Part shown: one piece after another, positions 1 through 12,600 of the stretch
How the letters are laid out: the number at the start of each line of letters is the position of its first letter
How positions within the stretch are numbered: position 1 is the stretch's first letter
Assembly: GCA_030248065.1 (NCBI GenBank)
Contig: JASAMV010000726.1
Location: forward strand, 1-64,000
Direction: 5' to 3'
DNA: 64,000 bases
Source of the DNA: Rhynchonema sp. JSB1_4
Taxonomy: Eukaryota; Nematoda; Chromadorea; Monhysterida; Xyalidae
Program-made: the position numbers and the translations under genes
Notes under the pieces: generated by a model
Database searches by the model: none
The model's input: only the letters and a program-made list of their open reading frames with translations
Told to the model about the DNA's origin: nothing

Positions 1-316
1 GTGGCAGGTATCGGAGCTAGCATGGTAATGCTAAGCGACATATGGTTCATTCCCTATAGTGCGCTTTCTGAAAATTTTGATCGTGCGCTATTTCAACAAT
101 ACTCAACCGAATGAGCTCAAACTTGCACACAATGTATATACCGTGCCCCAAAATGGCCACACAAAATTTCATCCCGCTGCGTGCCCACACGCGCAATCGC
201 GGGCAAGATACAGTTGTCATTTTTGTAAAAACGTTCTTTCCCTTTTTTTTCCACAAAAAACTAGTCAGGGCCCAGACGTTACTGAACACCAAAAATGTTA
301 ATATCGCATATAGGGT

Positions 317-600
317 TTTCGCACACGAGAAACACGATGGTGCTATCGCCGACTTCGTAACTCCACGACTGAGACCGGTTCCAGACCATGACCACGACTT
401 TTTGTATGTAAAGTGTGCTTCCCGAAGTAAAATTTCGCCGAAAAGTTGGGTTACCAGAACTATTAAAGTTGTTTATGTGGTTTTCGCACTCTAGAAACAC
501 GGTGGTGCTATCGCCGAGTTCGTAACTTTTAGTATGAACGGTTCCAGACCATGACTTTTTGTACAGAAAGTATGGTTCTAAAGCCAAAATCAGCGGTTAT
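317..600. repeat. Diverged tandem duplication, about 165-bp unit
   Basis: Two adjacent copies of one sequence start near 317 and near 480. Both begin TTTTCGCAC, contain GTGCTATCGCCGA followed by TTCGTAACT, and end near a GGTTCCAGACCATGA block and CTTTTTGTA. The copies differ by substitutions and small gaps. No coding potential shared by the two copies is evident. Confidence 0.6.
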
Positions 601-2440
601 ATGTGTTTTTAATCGTTTGGTGTGTTTTGTGTTTCGTCGGAGACGTTTGGAGTCGCGAGATATTTTATATTATTATTGATATTATTGCCGTTTGATTCTA
701 TCTTTCATTCCTGTTATTTCCGTTATTCGTTATATAGCGTAAAACGTGCTGTTGAAGTCGACTTCGGGGTGCTTTTCGTGCAATACGTGGAAGCGAAACA
801 GCCAGCTAGACTGCTGGGCTTGTCTTGATTGGTTTTGTGCTTGCTTGCCTGAAACCGTTTGCTTGCTTCATTTTATTGCAGGAAAGCGGGTGACTGGATT
901 GTCACCAGGATCAAGCCGCGCCGTCCGAGTTGCCATCGCGAGGCGTGTGGATTTTGGTCCAGGGCTGACTTGCGCGCTGAGACGGTCACTTCGGCGTGAC
1001 TCCTGTCGGTCCGGGCGCGTTGCTGACTGTCTGGCGAGTGACAGTAGGTGGCGTGCTCAAGTGCATCTGCCCCGTCGACGAGCTCCCTAGGACGGCAGCA
1101 GATCACAAGTGGTAGTCGGCACTATGCCATTGACATGAGACAGCTTATGAAAGCATACATGAAACATTCTTGAATGAATAGAAAACTGCATCGACTTTTG
1201 GTTGGAACGAAATAAAATGTTGAACGGTCACTGTCATGTATTTCGGAAAAATGGGCTCACAGATACAGAAGCCCATTCATTTCAGCACGCAGCCCGCCCA
1301 AAAACCCAAAAACAGAACCACGATGCACAGACCATTCGGATCAGGTATGACCATCGGCTGCAACTGTTTGGTGATCAGTACCCTGAGCACACCCTCCCTC
1401 GGCCACGAATGTTTCACGTGACTCAAACACGACGCCGGGGTCATCGTCAATGTGTAGTGGATGTAGGACAGCACGAATAGAAAAGACAATGCCTGTATAA
1501 CGGGGCAGGGATTTGGTATTTGAAGTTATTGGGTTGAACGTCGGGAATTTTGCATTCTCATAAACCCATTCCGAAAAAATGGACGTACAATATAACCGTC
1601 GGCGAAATAAACATTCCGCCAACTATTCTTTACGAGCAATACGCAACTGAACGAAGTATATGCACATTGTACCGCCAGATGGTCAGGCACAAATGTAACA
1701 TCAATTAATCGACCCTTGTGAGTGGGTTCAGTGATGACCTGAGGCGAGGAGTGTATTGTTTGAGAGTATTTTCCATGGTTTTTGAACTCAGCTGGCTCCG
1801 AAGCACACGTGTTTGCATTCACCCGAAACAATAATGTTGTACAATCCTTCCTGTTTGTGTCACCAAAGCCGATACCGTACGAGTCCCATCGACAAATTCG
1901 TGAGCGTTGTTGCACGACGGCGGCTCTGTGGACGCCGCGATCCACGCAGCACTTGACCCCGGCAATCGCGTAGGCGACGGGCCAGAATGTCTAGATTATC
2001 AGGAATTTTGACAGGCGTCAGTGTATGGGTTGTGACTGTTCTTAATGTAAACCCCGACACCACCACCGTGCTGAGTTCGGTTCCTCAGCGAGAATTCGAT
2101 AATTGGAAATTCTTGAACCGTTGATGCGCTGAGTCACATTCCCTGCTCCGTCAGAGTGATCGACCTAGTAGCGACGGCATGTATTCTCTCAACATGGTTC
2201 ATCAGTATTGCGAAAAAGGAGTCTAATAAAGTAAAATTGGCAACCTTTGTGATCTGCGTACATTTGTGCGTAGTTCCTTGTGGGCCACGTTGCGCTGGTT
2301 CACAGAGAGTGTCGGTTCGAGGCCGAACCTTTCGTAAAAGGGGAGGTGGTGTGATCGTGGTCATCCGTTGACTCTGCTACAGCCCGTGAAGTAGTGTGTG
2401 TTACACTGACTGAGGCTGTGTGTGTATACGCGCTAGTGTG
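601..2440. other. No supported gene
   Basis: Only short overlapping open frames occur, on both strands, without consistent splice phases. A hydrophobic stretch on the minus strand near 1280-1490 was considered and rejected. No convincing repeat structure was seen. Confidence 0.4.
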
Positions 2441-2519
2441 CGTTACACGTTATACCTTGTTCGTGCAGTCGTTTGGTGCTGCATAGGTATAAGAGCACGC
2501 TCAAGCACGCCAGCCAGAC

Positions 2520-2580
2520 GGACGCGTAGTTCAGTTGGTTAGAACAGCCGGAAGACGCAGGTTCAACCCCTGCCGTGTCC
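2520..2580 (+). pseudogene. tRNA-like unit lacking an anticodon arm
   Basis: The 7-bp acceptor stem GGACGCG/CGTGTCC closes with one G-T pair. A D arm (GTTC...GAAC) and a perfect T arm (GCAGG-TTCAACC-CCTGC) follow, so both internal Pol III boxes look intact. Only 11 nt separate the D and T arms, where a tRNA needs about 23, so there is no anticodon arm. A TATAAG stands about 35 nt upstream, followed by CAGCCAGAC. Downstream, the sequence CATATGTTTGGTG matches the flank of the cassettes at 4.1 and 47-48 kb (CATACGTTTGGTG). I read it as a member of a dispersed tRNA-derived family rather than a working tRNA. Confidence 0.65.
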
Positions 2581-4017
2581 ATATGTTTGGTGGTGTGGCT
2601 TGGAGGATCACAAACCCAAAAGCGACTGGAAACTCTGAGCCGTACCAAATCTGCAGGCAATTTTGGTTAATTTTTGTGGTTGGTCTGCGGCAAGGCAAGG
2701 GAAGCAAGGGAAGACTTGCTACGGCTCATAGCTGTGCTGCTGCCTGCTTTATACTGTACGGGCTACGATATGGCCGTAGGCAATCCCGCAGCAGACTTTG
2801 CCTTTGCCTATTGTCGTTGTCAAAACGGTGGTCGCAGTCTATGCCTTCAAATTTGATGCCGGCACCGAGTAAATTCCCTTTTTGCTCCCAAAACGTGCGT
2901 GCGTTGAACATACATAAGCGCAAAGCACGCAACGAATTGAGATCAGCCAGCTGGAGATTATCGTCAGATTATTATCGTGTTTTGGAGGGGGGGGGGGGTG
3001 GCGCAATCGCCACGGGGGACAGCTTCGAGAACTTGGTTGTTCGACTCGTTTTTTGTTCACCGTCGATAATATTATGTTCTAAATATATAAAAAGGCGATC
3101 ATTTAAAAAGCTTTTTTAATCTCCGACATATCAAACTGCAATGATTGTATAATACAGAACGCAGAACTGCACTGAATTGCTGCATGTTACACGCTTTAAA
3201 CATCATTTGAATGACGCGCAGTCAATATCAATATATTGAGCGATTCAAATTCAATAATTGATCACTTGAGTTACATTCACGTTGCACTGCCACGGTGCCA
3301 CTGCGGCGTCGTGTTTGAGCTTCTTTTCTGACCCGCCATTCAAAACGAACAAACTGATTGCGTTAGCGTGATTGCATGCAGCAGCGGACGCTTGTGGTGT
3401 GGAGCCCCTAACGTTGACCTGCAATGAATAGGATTTTTTATGTTGTGATGTTTCATTTTTTAACATGGTCATGCTTTGTCAAACTTGGCGACCGATTCTG
3501 ATCTACAGCACTGGCGATCTGATCAGAGGCCGTGTATCGTGCTTTTGCAGGCAATCACAACGACTGCGACTGAAGTTGGACCACATGCCGGAGTTTTCCT
3601 TACAAAGCCCCCGGGGATCAATTCGGAAAACAGTGGAAACTCGCTTTTTGTGTACTTCAAAGCACGTTAGTTCGATCTTGCAGCTGCTTCTACTGAAAAA
3701 AATGAGCGAAAATGACTGGTTCTTGTTACCTTTTGTGAACAAAAATCCCTCGATGGCTCTATTCAGCAGAGGCCTGCACATGGAAAACTCGGGTACCAGG
3801 CAAAAAACATCAAGCTGAACCGCATTTCTCGATGGACGCGGCTAGTTTTGATCCGCATAGACGTTGTTCTCCGGCACGCACTTTTTCCTTGTCAAAATTA
3901 CTACCCAATCAGTATCAGGAACCCGAAGCTGATGTGGCACTTCCGAAATTTCCGTGTACAAAACCTAATTCATCAAGATAACTTGGCCATAACTGTAAGT
4001 TTTCGAGTAACACGTTT

Positions 4018-4240
4018 GTGGACTGGAAGTCTGCTAGCCAGCGCAACGTGTAGCGTGTGGCGTGCAAAGCAGTGTGTGTCTGCACGGTTGCATGGGTATA
4101 AGTGCAACTTTGAGCCGCAGCCAGACCGCGTTCCCGTAGCTCAGTTGGTAGAGCAACTGGCTGTCCAGGCCTGGTGGCTGGGAGGTCGGAGGTTCGAGTC
4201 CTTCCGGGAGCATACGTTTGGTGTGGCGGCTCAGAGCTCA
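4018..4240 (+). repeat. tRNA-cassette repeat unit, copy 1
   Basis: A unit of about 225 bp begins TGTGGACTGGAAGTCTGC and ends near GGCTCAGAGCTCACA. It is repeated on the opposite strand at 47640-47868 and 48173-48401. A GGGTATAAGTG TATA-like element lies about 33 nt before the tRNA-like core. Conservation extends well beyond the tRNA core on both sides. Confidence 0.75.
4130..4211 (+). tRNA. tRNA-like gene, anticodon arm anomalous
   Basis: The acceptor stem GTTCCCG/CGGGAGC, the D arm GCTC-AGTTGGTA-GAGC and the T arm GGAGG-TTCGAGT-CCTTC are all well formed, so A and B boxes are intact. The stretch between D and T arms is 33 nt instead of about 23. It contains the self-complementary CCAGGCCTGG. 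The best anticodon stem (CTGGC/GCCTG) has a T-T mismatch, and position 33 would be G rather than U, so no anticodon can be assigned. It could be a tRNA with an oversized variable arm, a tRNA with a tiny intron, or a tRNA-derived SINE head. Confidence 0.55.
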
Positions 4241-4313
4241 CACGTTCGCAAATGTAAACCGCACACAAACTGCTTCTATCCAAAACCGAACTGTTCGTGC
4301 AGATTATACATAC

Positions 4314-4765
4314 CTTCACTCCGTCGACTATATTTTCCGACATCGTCACCAAATCGTGAATGTTCCTGAATTGTCGATCGGCCGGATCCCATTGCCGTGT
4401 CTTATTGCCAGCAGCCACCAAATCTGCCATTTGTGCGACATGAACTTGAAGGGCGCGGATTATTGGTAAAAAATGTATTTTTCGATGAAATTCAAACAGA
4501 AACTGACTAATAATATTTCAGTTATAATCAATGAAACCCGGGTCATTTGATGTTGTATATACGCGGCGTATCCACTGCCATCTTCGTGGGGCATGACTAT
4601 TCGATTGATTGATTTGTGATATTTGAACAGTTGTCGAATTATGTCGTGCTGATCTACAGTTGTGCCGCGTTTGGACCTGAAAATACAGGCTGTGTCGGTT
4701 TTTATTTGAAATTTTGGCACTACCATTTTTCGTTTCAAATGCACATTGATGTAAACAACAGTCAT
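4314..4765 (-). CDS. Weak candidate gene fragment, unrecognised
   Basis: A frame opens at an ATG at 4765 after AAAA and runs 101 residues. It includes DIIRQLFKYHKSINRIV and a hydrophobic C-terminal stretch that is probably intron. A second coding-looking segment (about 4430-4314) reads MADLVAAGNKTRQWDPADRQ and ends at a consensus donor GTATGT. I could not join the two with matching splice phases, and I recognise no family. The tRNA-like cassette follows immediately. It may be two exons of one gene, or chance. Confidence 0.25.
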
Positions 4766-5254
4766 TTTTAGTCCGTTTTCAAATACCACGGCGATGCACC
4801 ATTGCATTATCGTCAGTGCGAATGCACCAGATGGCTACTTGGACGCAAAAGATGACGGCAAAATTGTTTTGCATTGTACACATAACCTGAGATGAGCGAA
4901 TCCTTCAACCAAAGTTGTGGTGACAGAAGTCCATAATAGCACCGCACACAAATAAGTATCGGGGGACAACAACATATTCAAAATTGGCCGCAAAATATAA
5001 ACTCGAGTAAAATAACAATAATCTGTTACAGCAACTCAGCTGACTGTTAATTGTCAAAACTCTGCAGTCGTCCATTTTTATAGTCGTTTTTGTTATTTTG
5101 GGATATTGTTTTTTTGTTTCGGTTCCGCCCAAAAGCTCCTGTTATTATACGTCACGTTCACGTTGATCTGTTGCGTAGGTGGAATATACTTTATGCCGCA
5201 TACATATAGTCTTTCCTTATTATATTGGTCCAAACAACCACTCAACGTGCGATC

Positions 5255-5466
5255 CAGTTGCTCCTAGCTAAGGTCGAAATTGTGCGATTCGCCTTGAAAA
5301 TGCAAAGAAAGAGAAATCAGACGTCACAAGCCACGTAAGAAACCGGCGCACGAAACAATGTTTCAGACTTCTGATGACGTTGGTGGCGTACGTGTCACGT
5401 GTAATTTCTCTTTCTTTGCGTTTTCAAGGGGAGTCGTGGATTTTCGACCTCAGCTAGGAGTTGGCT
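5255..5466. mobile_element. Fold-back MITE, about 212 bp
   Basis: The two ends are imperfect inverted repeats of about 64 nt. The left reads CTCCTAGCTAAGGTCGAAAT and the right ends GACCTCAGCTAGGAG. Both arms contain the GCAAAGAAAGAGAAAT block. The central loop carries GAAACAATGTTTCAG. There is no coding capacity. Confidence 0.75.
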
Positions 5467-5842
5467 TACAACGTTGAAACGGCTTCCTTTGACTCGCATA
5501 AGAAGGAAATACTATATGTATATGTGGTCAGCTGCACCAAAATATTTGAGAACACTGATAAAAAGTGTTATTTTTACAACGCCTGCTCTTGCGAACAGAA
5601 AAGCATTGAAACCACATGATTTCACGTGATATGATTTTTTTGACACTGGGGTGGCGATGTTTCTGGTCTCTGTTCGCTGCATTGTCTTGTTGCAACCCAT
5701 ATCCATCCATCCGCATTTTTTATCAACAACGCAGCAGCTGCTAGTACACAGTCAAGCAAGCAACAAGTGCAAAAAACACGGTGGTTGAGATACACAATTC
5801 GCAAGACACATAATTCCCCAACCAATTTTGAACTCAACTATA

Positions 5843-6034
5843 CAGTACCAGCTGCAATGTTAGGCTGATTAAGGCCTGCGCATATGCTCGCATGCGCAGC
5901 ACACTATGTAGGCGGTCACAAACATACATGCAGACTCGAGCCTGCACATGTGAGTGCCTATGTATCGTGCATATGCGAGCCTGCGCATGCAGCAGGCGCA
6001 GGCCTCAAACAGCCTAAAATTACAGCTGGTACTG
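5843..6034. mobile_element. MITE with TA duplication
   Basis: The terminal inverted repeats are CAGTACCAGCTG...CAGCTGGTACTG, flanked by TA on both sides. The interior is rich in GCATGCGCA-like short palindromes. A longer relative lies at about 7151-7566. It sits just downstream of the secreted-protein gene's stop codon at 6101. Confidence 0.75.
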
Positions 6035-7150
6035 TATCAGTAATTCGATTCTTCAAAAATGGTTGATACTCGACTGTAAAGCAAGCAACCCCCCACTCAA
6101 TCAACTCGCAGCAGCCTTTCCTTTCTTCAGCCACAATTGACACAAAATGTAGGGCATGTTTTCGCATTCTTCCAATGTTTCGACCTCCAACGCAGGTGCC
6201 GTGACCCACTGCTTTGGCGCCGTTGTTGTTGTGTGTTCTTCCTCTAAAATCGACTGATGATGTTATTAAGCTGCTGGCATCTCGGTAATTCAACCATAAA
6301 GTCGGTAATTCAACCATAAAGATGGGTTATGATCCCACAGTGAAATCATGGCCACGAATCGCGCACGTGTATTTCAAGCGAGCCTAACGTTTTTTACAAA
6401 TACTGACTAGAGCGTTTCCCTGTCACTATGCTTTTGTTTTGGGTATCCGGCTTCTGGCTTTTTCACCCTTGGCCGGTCGTGAAGAATCACGTTACAACCT
6501 TTTCATCGAATGTGCATAAGTTGATTTTGACCAGCATAAAAGCTGTTCCTACAACACGAGCTGATCGACAAATCCTACACTGGTCGAAACTGTAGCGGCA
6601 CACACACAATTTCTCTAACACCATTATTTTTAAAAGAACTCAAGTGGACAGCCCGATCGCGTGGTTTGATACAATACTACAGCACATCTGGCACAAAAAG
6701 AATAAAAGAGAAGTTCAGCAAGCAAGTCGAATTCATACCATCTGCATCCCATAACAACGGCTCGGTCATTTTTGGTACAGCCGCCTGCGTCGACGCTTCG
6801 AGTTGAAACGAGTCAGCTGCCTTCATTCTCCGTCGCAAATCGTAATGGACGAGCGGCGGTTGGGATTTCACCGGTGGAAACGGGGAAAGGCCACGTTGCG
6901 GCCACGGCCAAGCGCCTGGTTCGTCTGGGAATCATTATGTTTCATAGAGTGCCCTTCATGTGGTACTAGCACAGGAGGCAATCTTAGGCTGAATGTATGT
7001 AGAAGTCGGCTGGTCCGCAACTTCCTACTACGAAAGATATAGGCAGAAGATCATCTTCCAGAATATTTTTTCAAATTATACGATGCTGGTTCTGTTCATT
7101 CCACAACGAATCCTTGGAGGTGCAGCAGAACCTTTGTATACATAACCTGG

Positions 7151-7566
7151 CAGTTGTGTGCCAGCTGCAATTTCTGGCTGTATATGAAGCCTGCGTCTGC
7201 AAGTATAGTCCATCCATCAACTTATGGCACTTTTGGTTGGGAGGTTCAGGTTCCGTTGTGAAAAATTGTTCCTCCGCAAGGCAATGTCAGAGAAAACGGC
7301 GCACAAACATATAATAAAAACCGATTTCTCTTTCTTTTCTTTTTCGTAAGCCAACTGGAACCGGAACAGCACTGGATTCTGTCAAACTTTGCAGCTGACA
7401 ATAAGTGGCATGAGCTGACGGATGGACAGTTTGCAAACTCTGACTTTGCATTTTTTGGAGGCTGCGCGAGCCTCCACAAAATGCAAGGCCAGTAGTGCAT
7501 CCGCCGAGCCTGCAGCGCCTGCAGGCGCAACTTTCTAACAGCCTAAAATTACAGCTGGTACTGTAA
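7151..7566. mobile_element. Longer relative of the CAGCTGGTACTG MITE
   Basis: The right end (AGCCTAAAATTACAGCTGGTACTGTA) matches the element at 5843-6034. The left end (GCCAGCTGCAAT...GGCTG) matches its left arm, more diverged. It lies in the first intron of the secreted-protein gene. It contains a pyrimidine-rich tract and no supported gene. Confidence 0.5.
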
Positions 7567-7774
7567 CTATGCGTGAAACATTTTCGGCTATCCCCAACGT
7601 GGTAGTACGCATTCGTGATCGTGGCGTAAGTTCATAAGTGGGTTGAACACTAAGACAAGAAATAAAAATAAAGCAGAGCATAACACGCAAAAAACAACAC
7701 GTCCGCACTTGCAGGGGCCCATTTGAAATTGTCATCGACCTTCGGCACCGAGTCTGCCTCAGCCGACATGTGAG

Positions 7775-8523
7775 CAGGGTTGGATTAAAAATTTTTTTTA
7801 TTATCGAACTTTTTTAAAAAAACTTTTTAAAATTTTTTTTTAAAAATCACTTTTTTATTCCGGACCCCCAAAAAATTGGTTTCTTGAGGAATCAAATTTC
7901 TGAAATCATGTATGTTTTGAGGGACACTAAAGAGAACTTTTCCACTGACTTGCATGTTTACGTAATCACCTGCGATCTAATCCCCTTGGTCATAACTTTG
8001 AGAAATTCGAAGGTAACTGTGGGTATACATACTGTATATGACAAAGGGAAGACCAACCTTCTGTTTGTGAATTTGGGGATAGATTTGAAGAGAGATAAAG
8101 ACTCACACCATACTCACTTTGTGTCACAAGAGCAACAAATAGCTAATCCGCACAACTGCAAACAACGTGAGCAACGTGGAGTCTGTCGATAGCTTACGAC
8201 ACGCTCAATAACTGTACAGTATACGATATGGGCGGGGTACCCTATATTATACATGCAGCTGTTGTTGGGATGTCTGGGAACTGTATGAGTCCATCACAAC
8301 ACCATTTCAAACTGAAATATAAGCGCCGCAGGCAATTTTTTGAGGATCATGGGCAATAAAACACATGAAAATATGCCTTTTTACCTTAAAAAAAGTCACA
8401 AAATAACGAAAAAAAGTGAAAATATAATAAAAAAGTGGACTTACTTTTTAAAATTTTAAAATAAAAAAAGTGGCCAACTTTTTTTTACAAAAAAATTTTT
8501 ACTTTTTTTTTAATCCAACCCTG
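7775..8523. mobile_element. Non-autonomous hAT-like element, copy 1
   Basis: The termini are CAGGGTTGGATTAAAAA and its inverse AATCCAACCCTG. A perfect 8-bp duplication CATGTGAG lies at 7767-7774 and 8524-8531. CAGGG ends and 8-bp duplications are diagnostic of the hAT superfamily. The sub-terminal regions are T/A tracts. The interior is unique and closely matches, inverted, the element at 43684-44416. No transposase is visible, so I call it non-autonomous. Confidence 0.9.
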
Positions 8524-9167
8524 CATGTGAGGGGAAATTGATGATAGCCTTGTTCGCCGATCGTAATTCTTTCCCGGCGGCGGTTGAGATTTCATCGGCG
8601 GGTTAATTCGTGAAACATCAGCAGCAGGCTTCGTCGGACTTGGTGTTGTCGCCGAATGTTCACTGCTGTTTGGTGTTGTTGTTGCCTTGTTGTTGTTGTT
8701 GTTGTTGTTTTGAACAACGTTTCCTCGCGTGAAGCTATTTAACAAACCCCTGTTGATATACAGCGTGTCTTGGTAGAGTAAGGGTTTGCCGACGACCGTT
8801 CCAAGAACAAACACCAACATAAAATATGGGACCTCCATGGCTCGTTGTTTGTTCAATGAAGAACGAAATTGTGCTTCGACAAGATTCTGGGCGCGGCGCG
8901 GCGTGCTGGTTGAATAAATTGAAGTGTGCACATACTGCTAAAACGTTGTGAACTCGCAAATTACCAGCTTGTTCATTCTGTTTGATTTTATATGCGATGC
9001 GTTTTTTCTCAACTTCCAAGTTTGCATAAGTTCCGATCGCTGATGTCTTAGCAATACGCCTATGTAATACTGGAATAGCAAACAATTTTCATTACCATAT
9101 TCAAACATGCCGGATTAAACCATTTCTGTCAGAAGACAACAGGCATTCTGCCGAGAGTTCACCAGTA

Positions 9168-9473
9168 AGGGCTCCACCAGATAGACCCGAAACCCGAAAC
9201 CCGAAACATAATTTTTTCTATGTCCATGTTTCGGGTTTCGGGTTTTGAAAAAAAAACCCGAAACCCGAAACACAAAGCATGATAATCGAAAATGTTTCGG
9301 TCTTGCCACTTGTAGCTGACGTGCACAATTTATACCGTCAGTCGAAACATTTTCGATTATCATGCTTCGTGTTTCGGGTTTCGGGTTTTTTTTCAAAACC
9401 CGAAACCCGAAACATGGACATAGAAAAAGTTATATTTCGTGTTTCGGGTTTCGGGTCTATCTGGTGGAGCCCT
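9168..9473. mobile_element. Fold-back element with GTTTCGG repeats, TA duplication
   Basis: The terminal repeats AGGGCTCCACCAGATAGACC are inverted and exact, flanked by TA. Inside each arm are tandem CCCGAAAC heptamer/octamer repeats and ATGATAATCGAAAATGTTTCG, giving arms of over 120 nt around a short loop. It lies just 3' of the sodium-channel gene. A decayed relative may lie near 56065-56115. Confidence 0.85.
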
Positions 9474-9639
9474 TACAAAGAACAACGCATTCACAAAATT
9501 CAAATTTCATAATTCAAGTATATGTATTCGCAAGACATGTTGAATCGCAAAACCACAGCGATGACCCATTCACAAAAAACTGGTAAAACTCCCGAAGAAC
9601 GCAATAATTCTCAATAAATTGCAACGCAATTCATTCCAA

Positions 9640-12600
9640 TCACATGGGCGCGGGCGGCGGTGCAGCATTCGAGTCCACATCGTACGGATTCACATCATCA
9701 ACATCCGAATCTGAATCATCGTCCGATCCGCCAGCTTCGTCGATTATTTCGTCGATTTCGTTAATGTCCTGAAACATCAGTCAAATTTGATCGCGTGTCA
9801 GTGTGGACGGCACGAATCAATGTTTATGAAGTCGGTGCAGTGTGCCCTGCTTTTAGGTGGCCCTCTCTGCTGTAAATGTTTGCTTATATTTTTGAACGAA
9901 CAGTTTGGCCTCTTTACGTTTTGTCCCTCCATCGCCATACCGCTCAAGTGTGAGTAATAGTGACTGGATAGTGGGTGACAGATCAAATAAAAGGTCACTA
10001 GAGGGCTGACTGTAACGATCTTTCAAGCCAAAAATATATTATATTTTGATTCAAACACATCGAAACCATATACCGTATACCTGTTCATGCTTGGCCTCGG
10101 GCGTTATCTCGCTCGGCAGTTTGCTCTTCGCACAGCAGTACATCGCAATCAACATCATCAAACCGAATATCTCGACAATTGTGATCACACTGAAACCCAG
10201 CCAGAGACCGATTTGACCAGCCAGATTGTAGATGACGGCGGCGATCTGCGGGTTTGTGGAGAATTCTGAAGGTTGCTGGTGTGCCTGATTTTGCAAGCAC
10301 ACGTTACGCAGTGTGCAAACTTACCGGCCACTGCTCGTTCTCGGAGTATTTCTGGTAGGACATCGACTCGTAGTAAATGTGCACGAGTGCAGTCTCTTCG
10401 CGGAATCTGGAGAGACAGAATTTTTCGTTGTTCATTTCAAGTAAAATTCCGGTGACAAGAAATTTGTTCCGAGTGCGTAGTAACTTTGTTATCGTGCCCA
10501 TTTATCTTCTGCGGTACTGAAACTGCTATCCATTTTGTGGGCAAAGGATCGGATCACAACAATTGGACCAATGCCATCTGTAACAACGGCGAAGTGAAAC
10601 ATCAAAAACACAAGCACTCACATCGCAATACAGTCCAACGTATTATCGACTTGTTTGTAGTCGGTGTGGTCAAGATACGAGTCGGTGTTGTTCACGTATG
10701 GCATCCACATAGTCTCATTCTGGCACATGTCCGTCTGCAAACAGGGAGTTTTTCGTTATAATTTTGAGACCGGACTCAGGCAAGGACTTTTTTCAATTTT
10801 CGTTCACTCCGAACCTTGTACACAAGACTCGGCCAGTACGCCTGCGACGATACGACGCTGTATGATGTTTCACTGAAATGACATGGAATATTGCTGACGT
10901 TTCCATGACGTAATTGAAATAAAAAAAACGTTGTAAAGTTGGGGGTGCCATTAAAAAAATCCGAAAACAAACAAAAAGAAACGCACGCGCACAACTGCGG
11001 ACAATCACAGTTGGCCATGTCAAACGCGTCGTCGGCTCCCTCCTTGATCTTCTCTTGTCGTTCTTCGATACAAGTAACTGGAATGGATGTGTGAGTAGAT
11101 TACGGTAGTTTGGGTTACGGTAGGTGCTTGTGCTAAGACAACAAGGTCACCAACGGTCATCCATGGTGCAGAAATTCTTGTCATCCGGCTTGCCGAATCG
11201 CGGATCCGCGCAGCCACACGTCTCGATGATGTCATTCTGGAAATGGATCTACCGTAATCCTCAGCAGAACAACAGTATATCTATCGTAACCCTGAGCCAT
11301 TCCCGTACTTGAATGCAGCTACGATAGCACGCCTCCACCGAATATTTCGAATCACCGTAGTAAAAATGGGCCACGTCCGGCGTTTCCAGACATCTTGATG
11401 GGAACGGCACCTTCAGTCGCGCGTTGCTGGTCTGCAATTGGCGGGCTGATGTTTCACGAACACGCAACTAAAAAACGGAGTTTGGAGTCAGATAGACTGC
11501 ATTAATGTAAATTTTAGATTACAATAAAATGTTGCGCAATATGGCATGTGTGCGTCAGTGCAAACCGCTTAAAACCCCGGAACTGTATTGCGTAAAATTG
11601 CACACCGGTTCACGCGCAATATTGCGTATGTGTTGAAGAGTAGCAAACTGTACATACAGTACGTAGAACATGGCAACAGTATTGCGCAATATGTATTTCA
11701 TAGTACAGGTGCAACACAATGGCAAATTTATCAAGAGGTGGCGGTCTTCGTGGCGGAAGGTGAAGAACTCGTTCTCCTCTAACTAATCTAAACTGACCAC
11801 ATGAGTGAGCGATTGTAGCATAAATGTTGCGCAATATTGCGTCATTTTCCAATCACACTCACCGATCGGATCGCGTACGAGTTGATGAATCCGGCGGCAC
11901 TGACGTATCCGAAAGCGTCCGGAAACGGTTCCCTGCCTGGTTCGTGCAGCACGATCCGGAACGATGCCTGTTCGGTCAAGGGCAGGAACTCGGCCTGTTC
12001 ATTCTTCATTTTCAGCTTCAGACCTGAAGTTTTTGCAGTGATCATTGTTGGTTTTGGTTACCGAAGGGAGACGCCAAGTTTGATATACATACCGGCCCAT
12101 TTCGGAAATATGTTTTTTCATTTATAAAACATTAACAAAAAATGAGCTTGCTGGACGTGAAGGAAGTACTTGTGACCGTGATGGACCAACCGAATGCTTC
12201 GCCGGGCCGTGCGATTTTATACTTGGTCTCGTCCTCGTTGTTGAATTGCCAACAGTTGCCGTAGAGTGGATCGCGCTTTTTCTTGAAATCACTGCAAGCA
12301 TATCGTTTTAGTGATCACTTGTGGGTTGTTTGATTGCCACTGTTGACGACCATTATACATACATATATCGCAGTCTACGTCCCGTATAGTATAGTGCGAC
12401 GGTTCAGTCCCGGGGCACAGGTTCAGGCCCTGCTATTCAGGCCCGGTCGATTCAGGCCTGGCTGGAGCCTAAGCCTCTAAGCCTACAAATGGGTCAAATA
12501 TTCTGGGCCCGAATCGGCCAGACCTGAAAAGGTTGGCCCTGAACTTCCGGGCCGGAAAAGTCATGGAATACCGGTATAGAGGTGCAAGTGACCAGTTTTG

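Larger units (their letters stand above)
6101..8838 (-). pseudogene. Secreted two-repeat protein, exon 1 split by a transposon
   Basis: Exons run 8838-8524 plus 7766-7709 (one exon before insertion), then 6924-6739 and 6243-6101. All phases agree and give about 233 residues. The start MEVPYFMLVFVLGTVVG is a signal peptide, followed by an Asn run, a Thr/Ser/Pro stretch, and two diverged repeats. Exon 1 carries PPMKSQPPPGKNYDRR and exon 2 carries PPVKSQPPLVHYDLRR. Downstream of each repeat is VPK(V/M)-x-x-x-x-x-W. The C-terminal exon holds EECENMPYILCQLW. A hAT-like element (7775-8523) interrupts exon 1 with duplication of CATGTGAG. The repeat alignment continues across the insertion, so the element is in coding sequence, not an intron. 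The allele as given would read into the element and stop after a few residues. Family not recognised. The exon 1 frame is also open upstream of the chosen ATG. Confidence 0.6.

Noticed and set aside
1277..1489. Hydrophobic minus-strand frame (IVVLFLGFWAGCVLK) reminiscent of a Patched-like membrane segment
   Set aside because: No in-phase donor, no flanking exons, and the similarity is only in hydrophobic character.
3915..4430. 171-codon minus-strand frame spanning the tRNA cassette
   Set aside because: Most of it is antisense to the tRNA-like repeat; only the 4430-4314 part was kept as a weak candidate.
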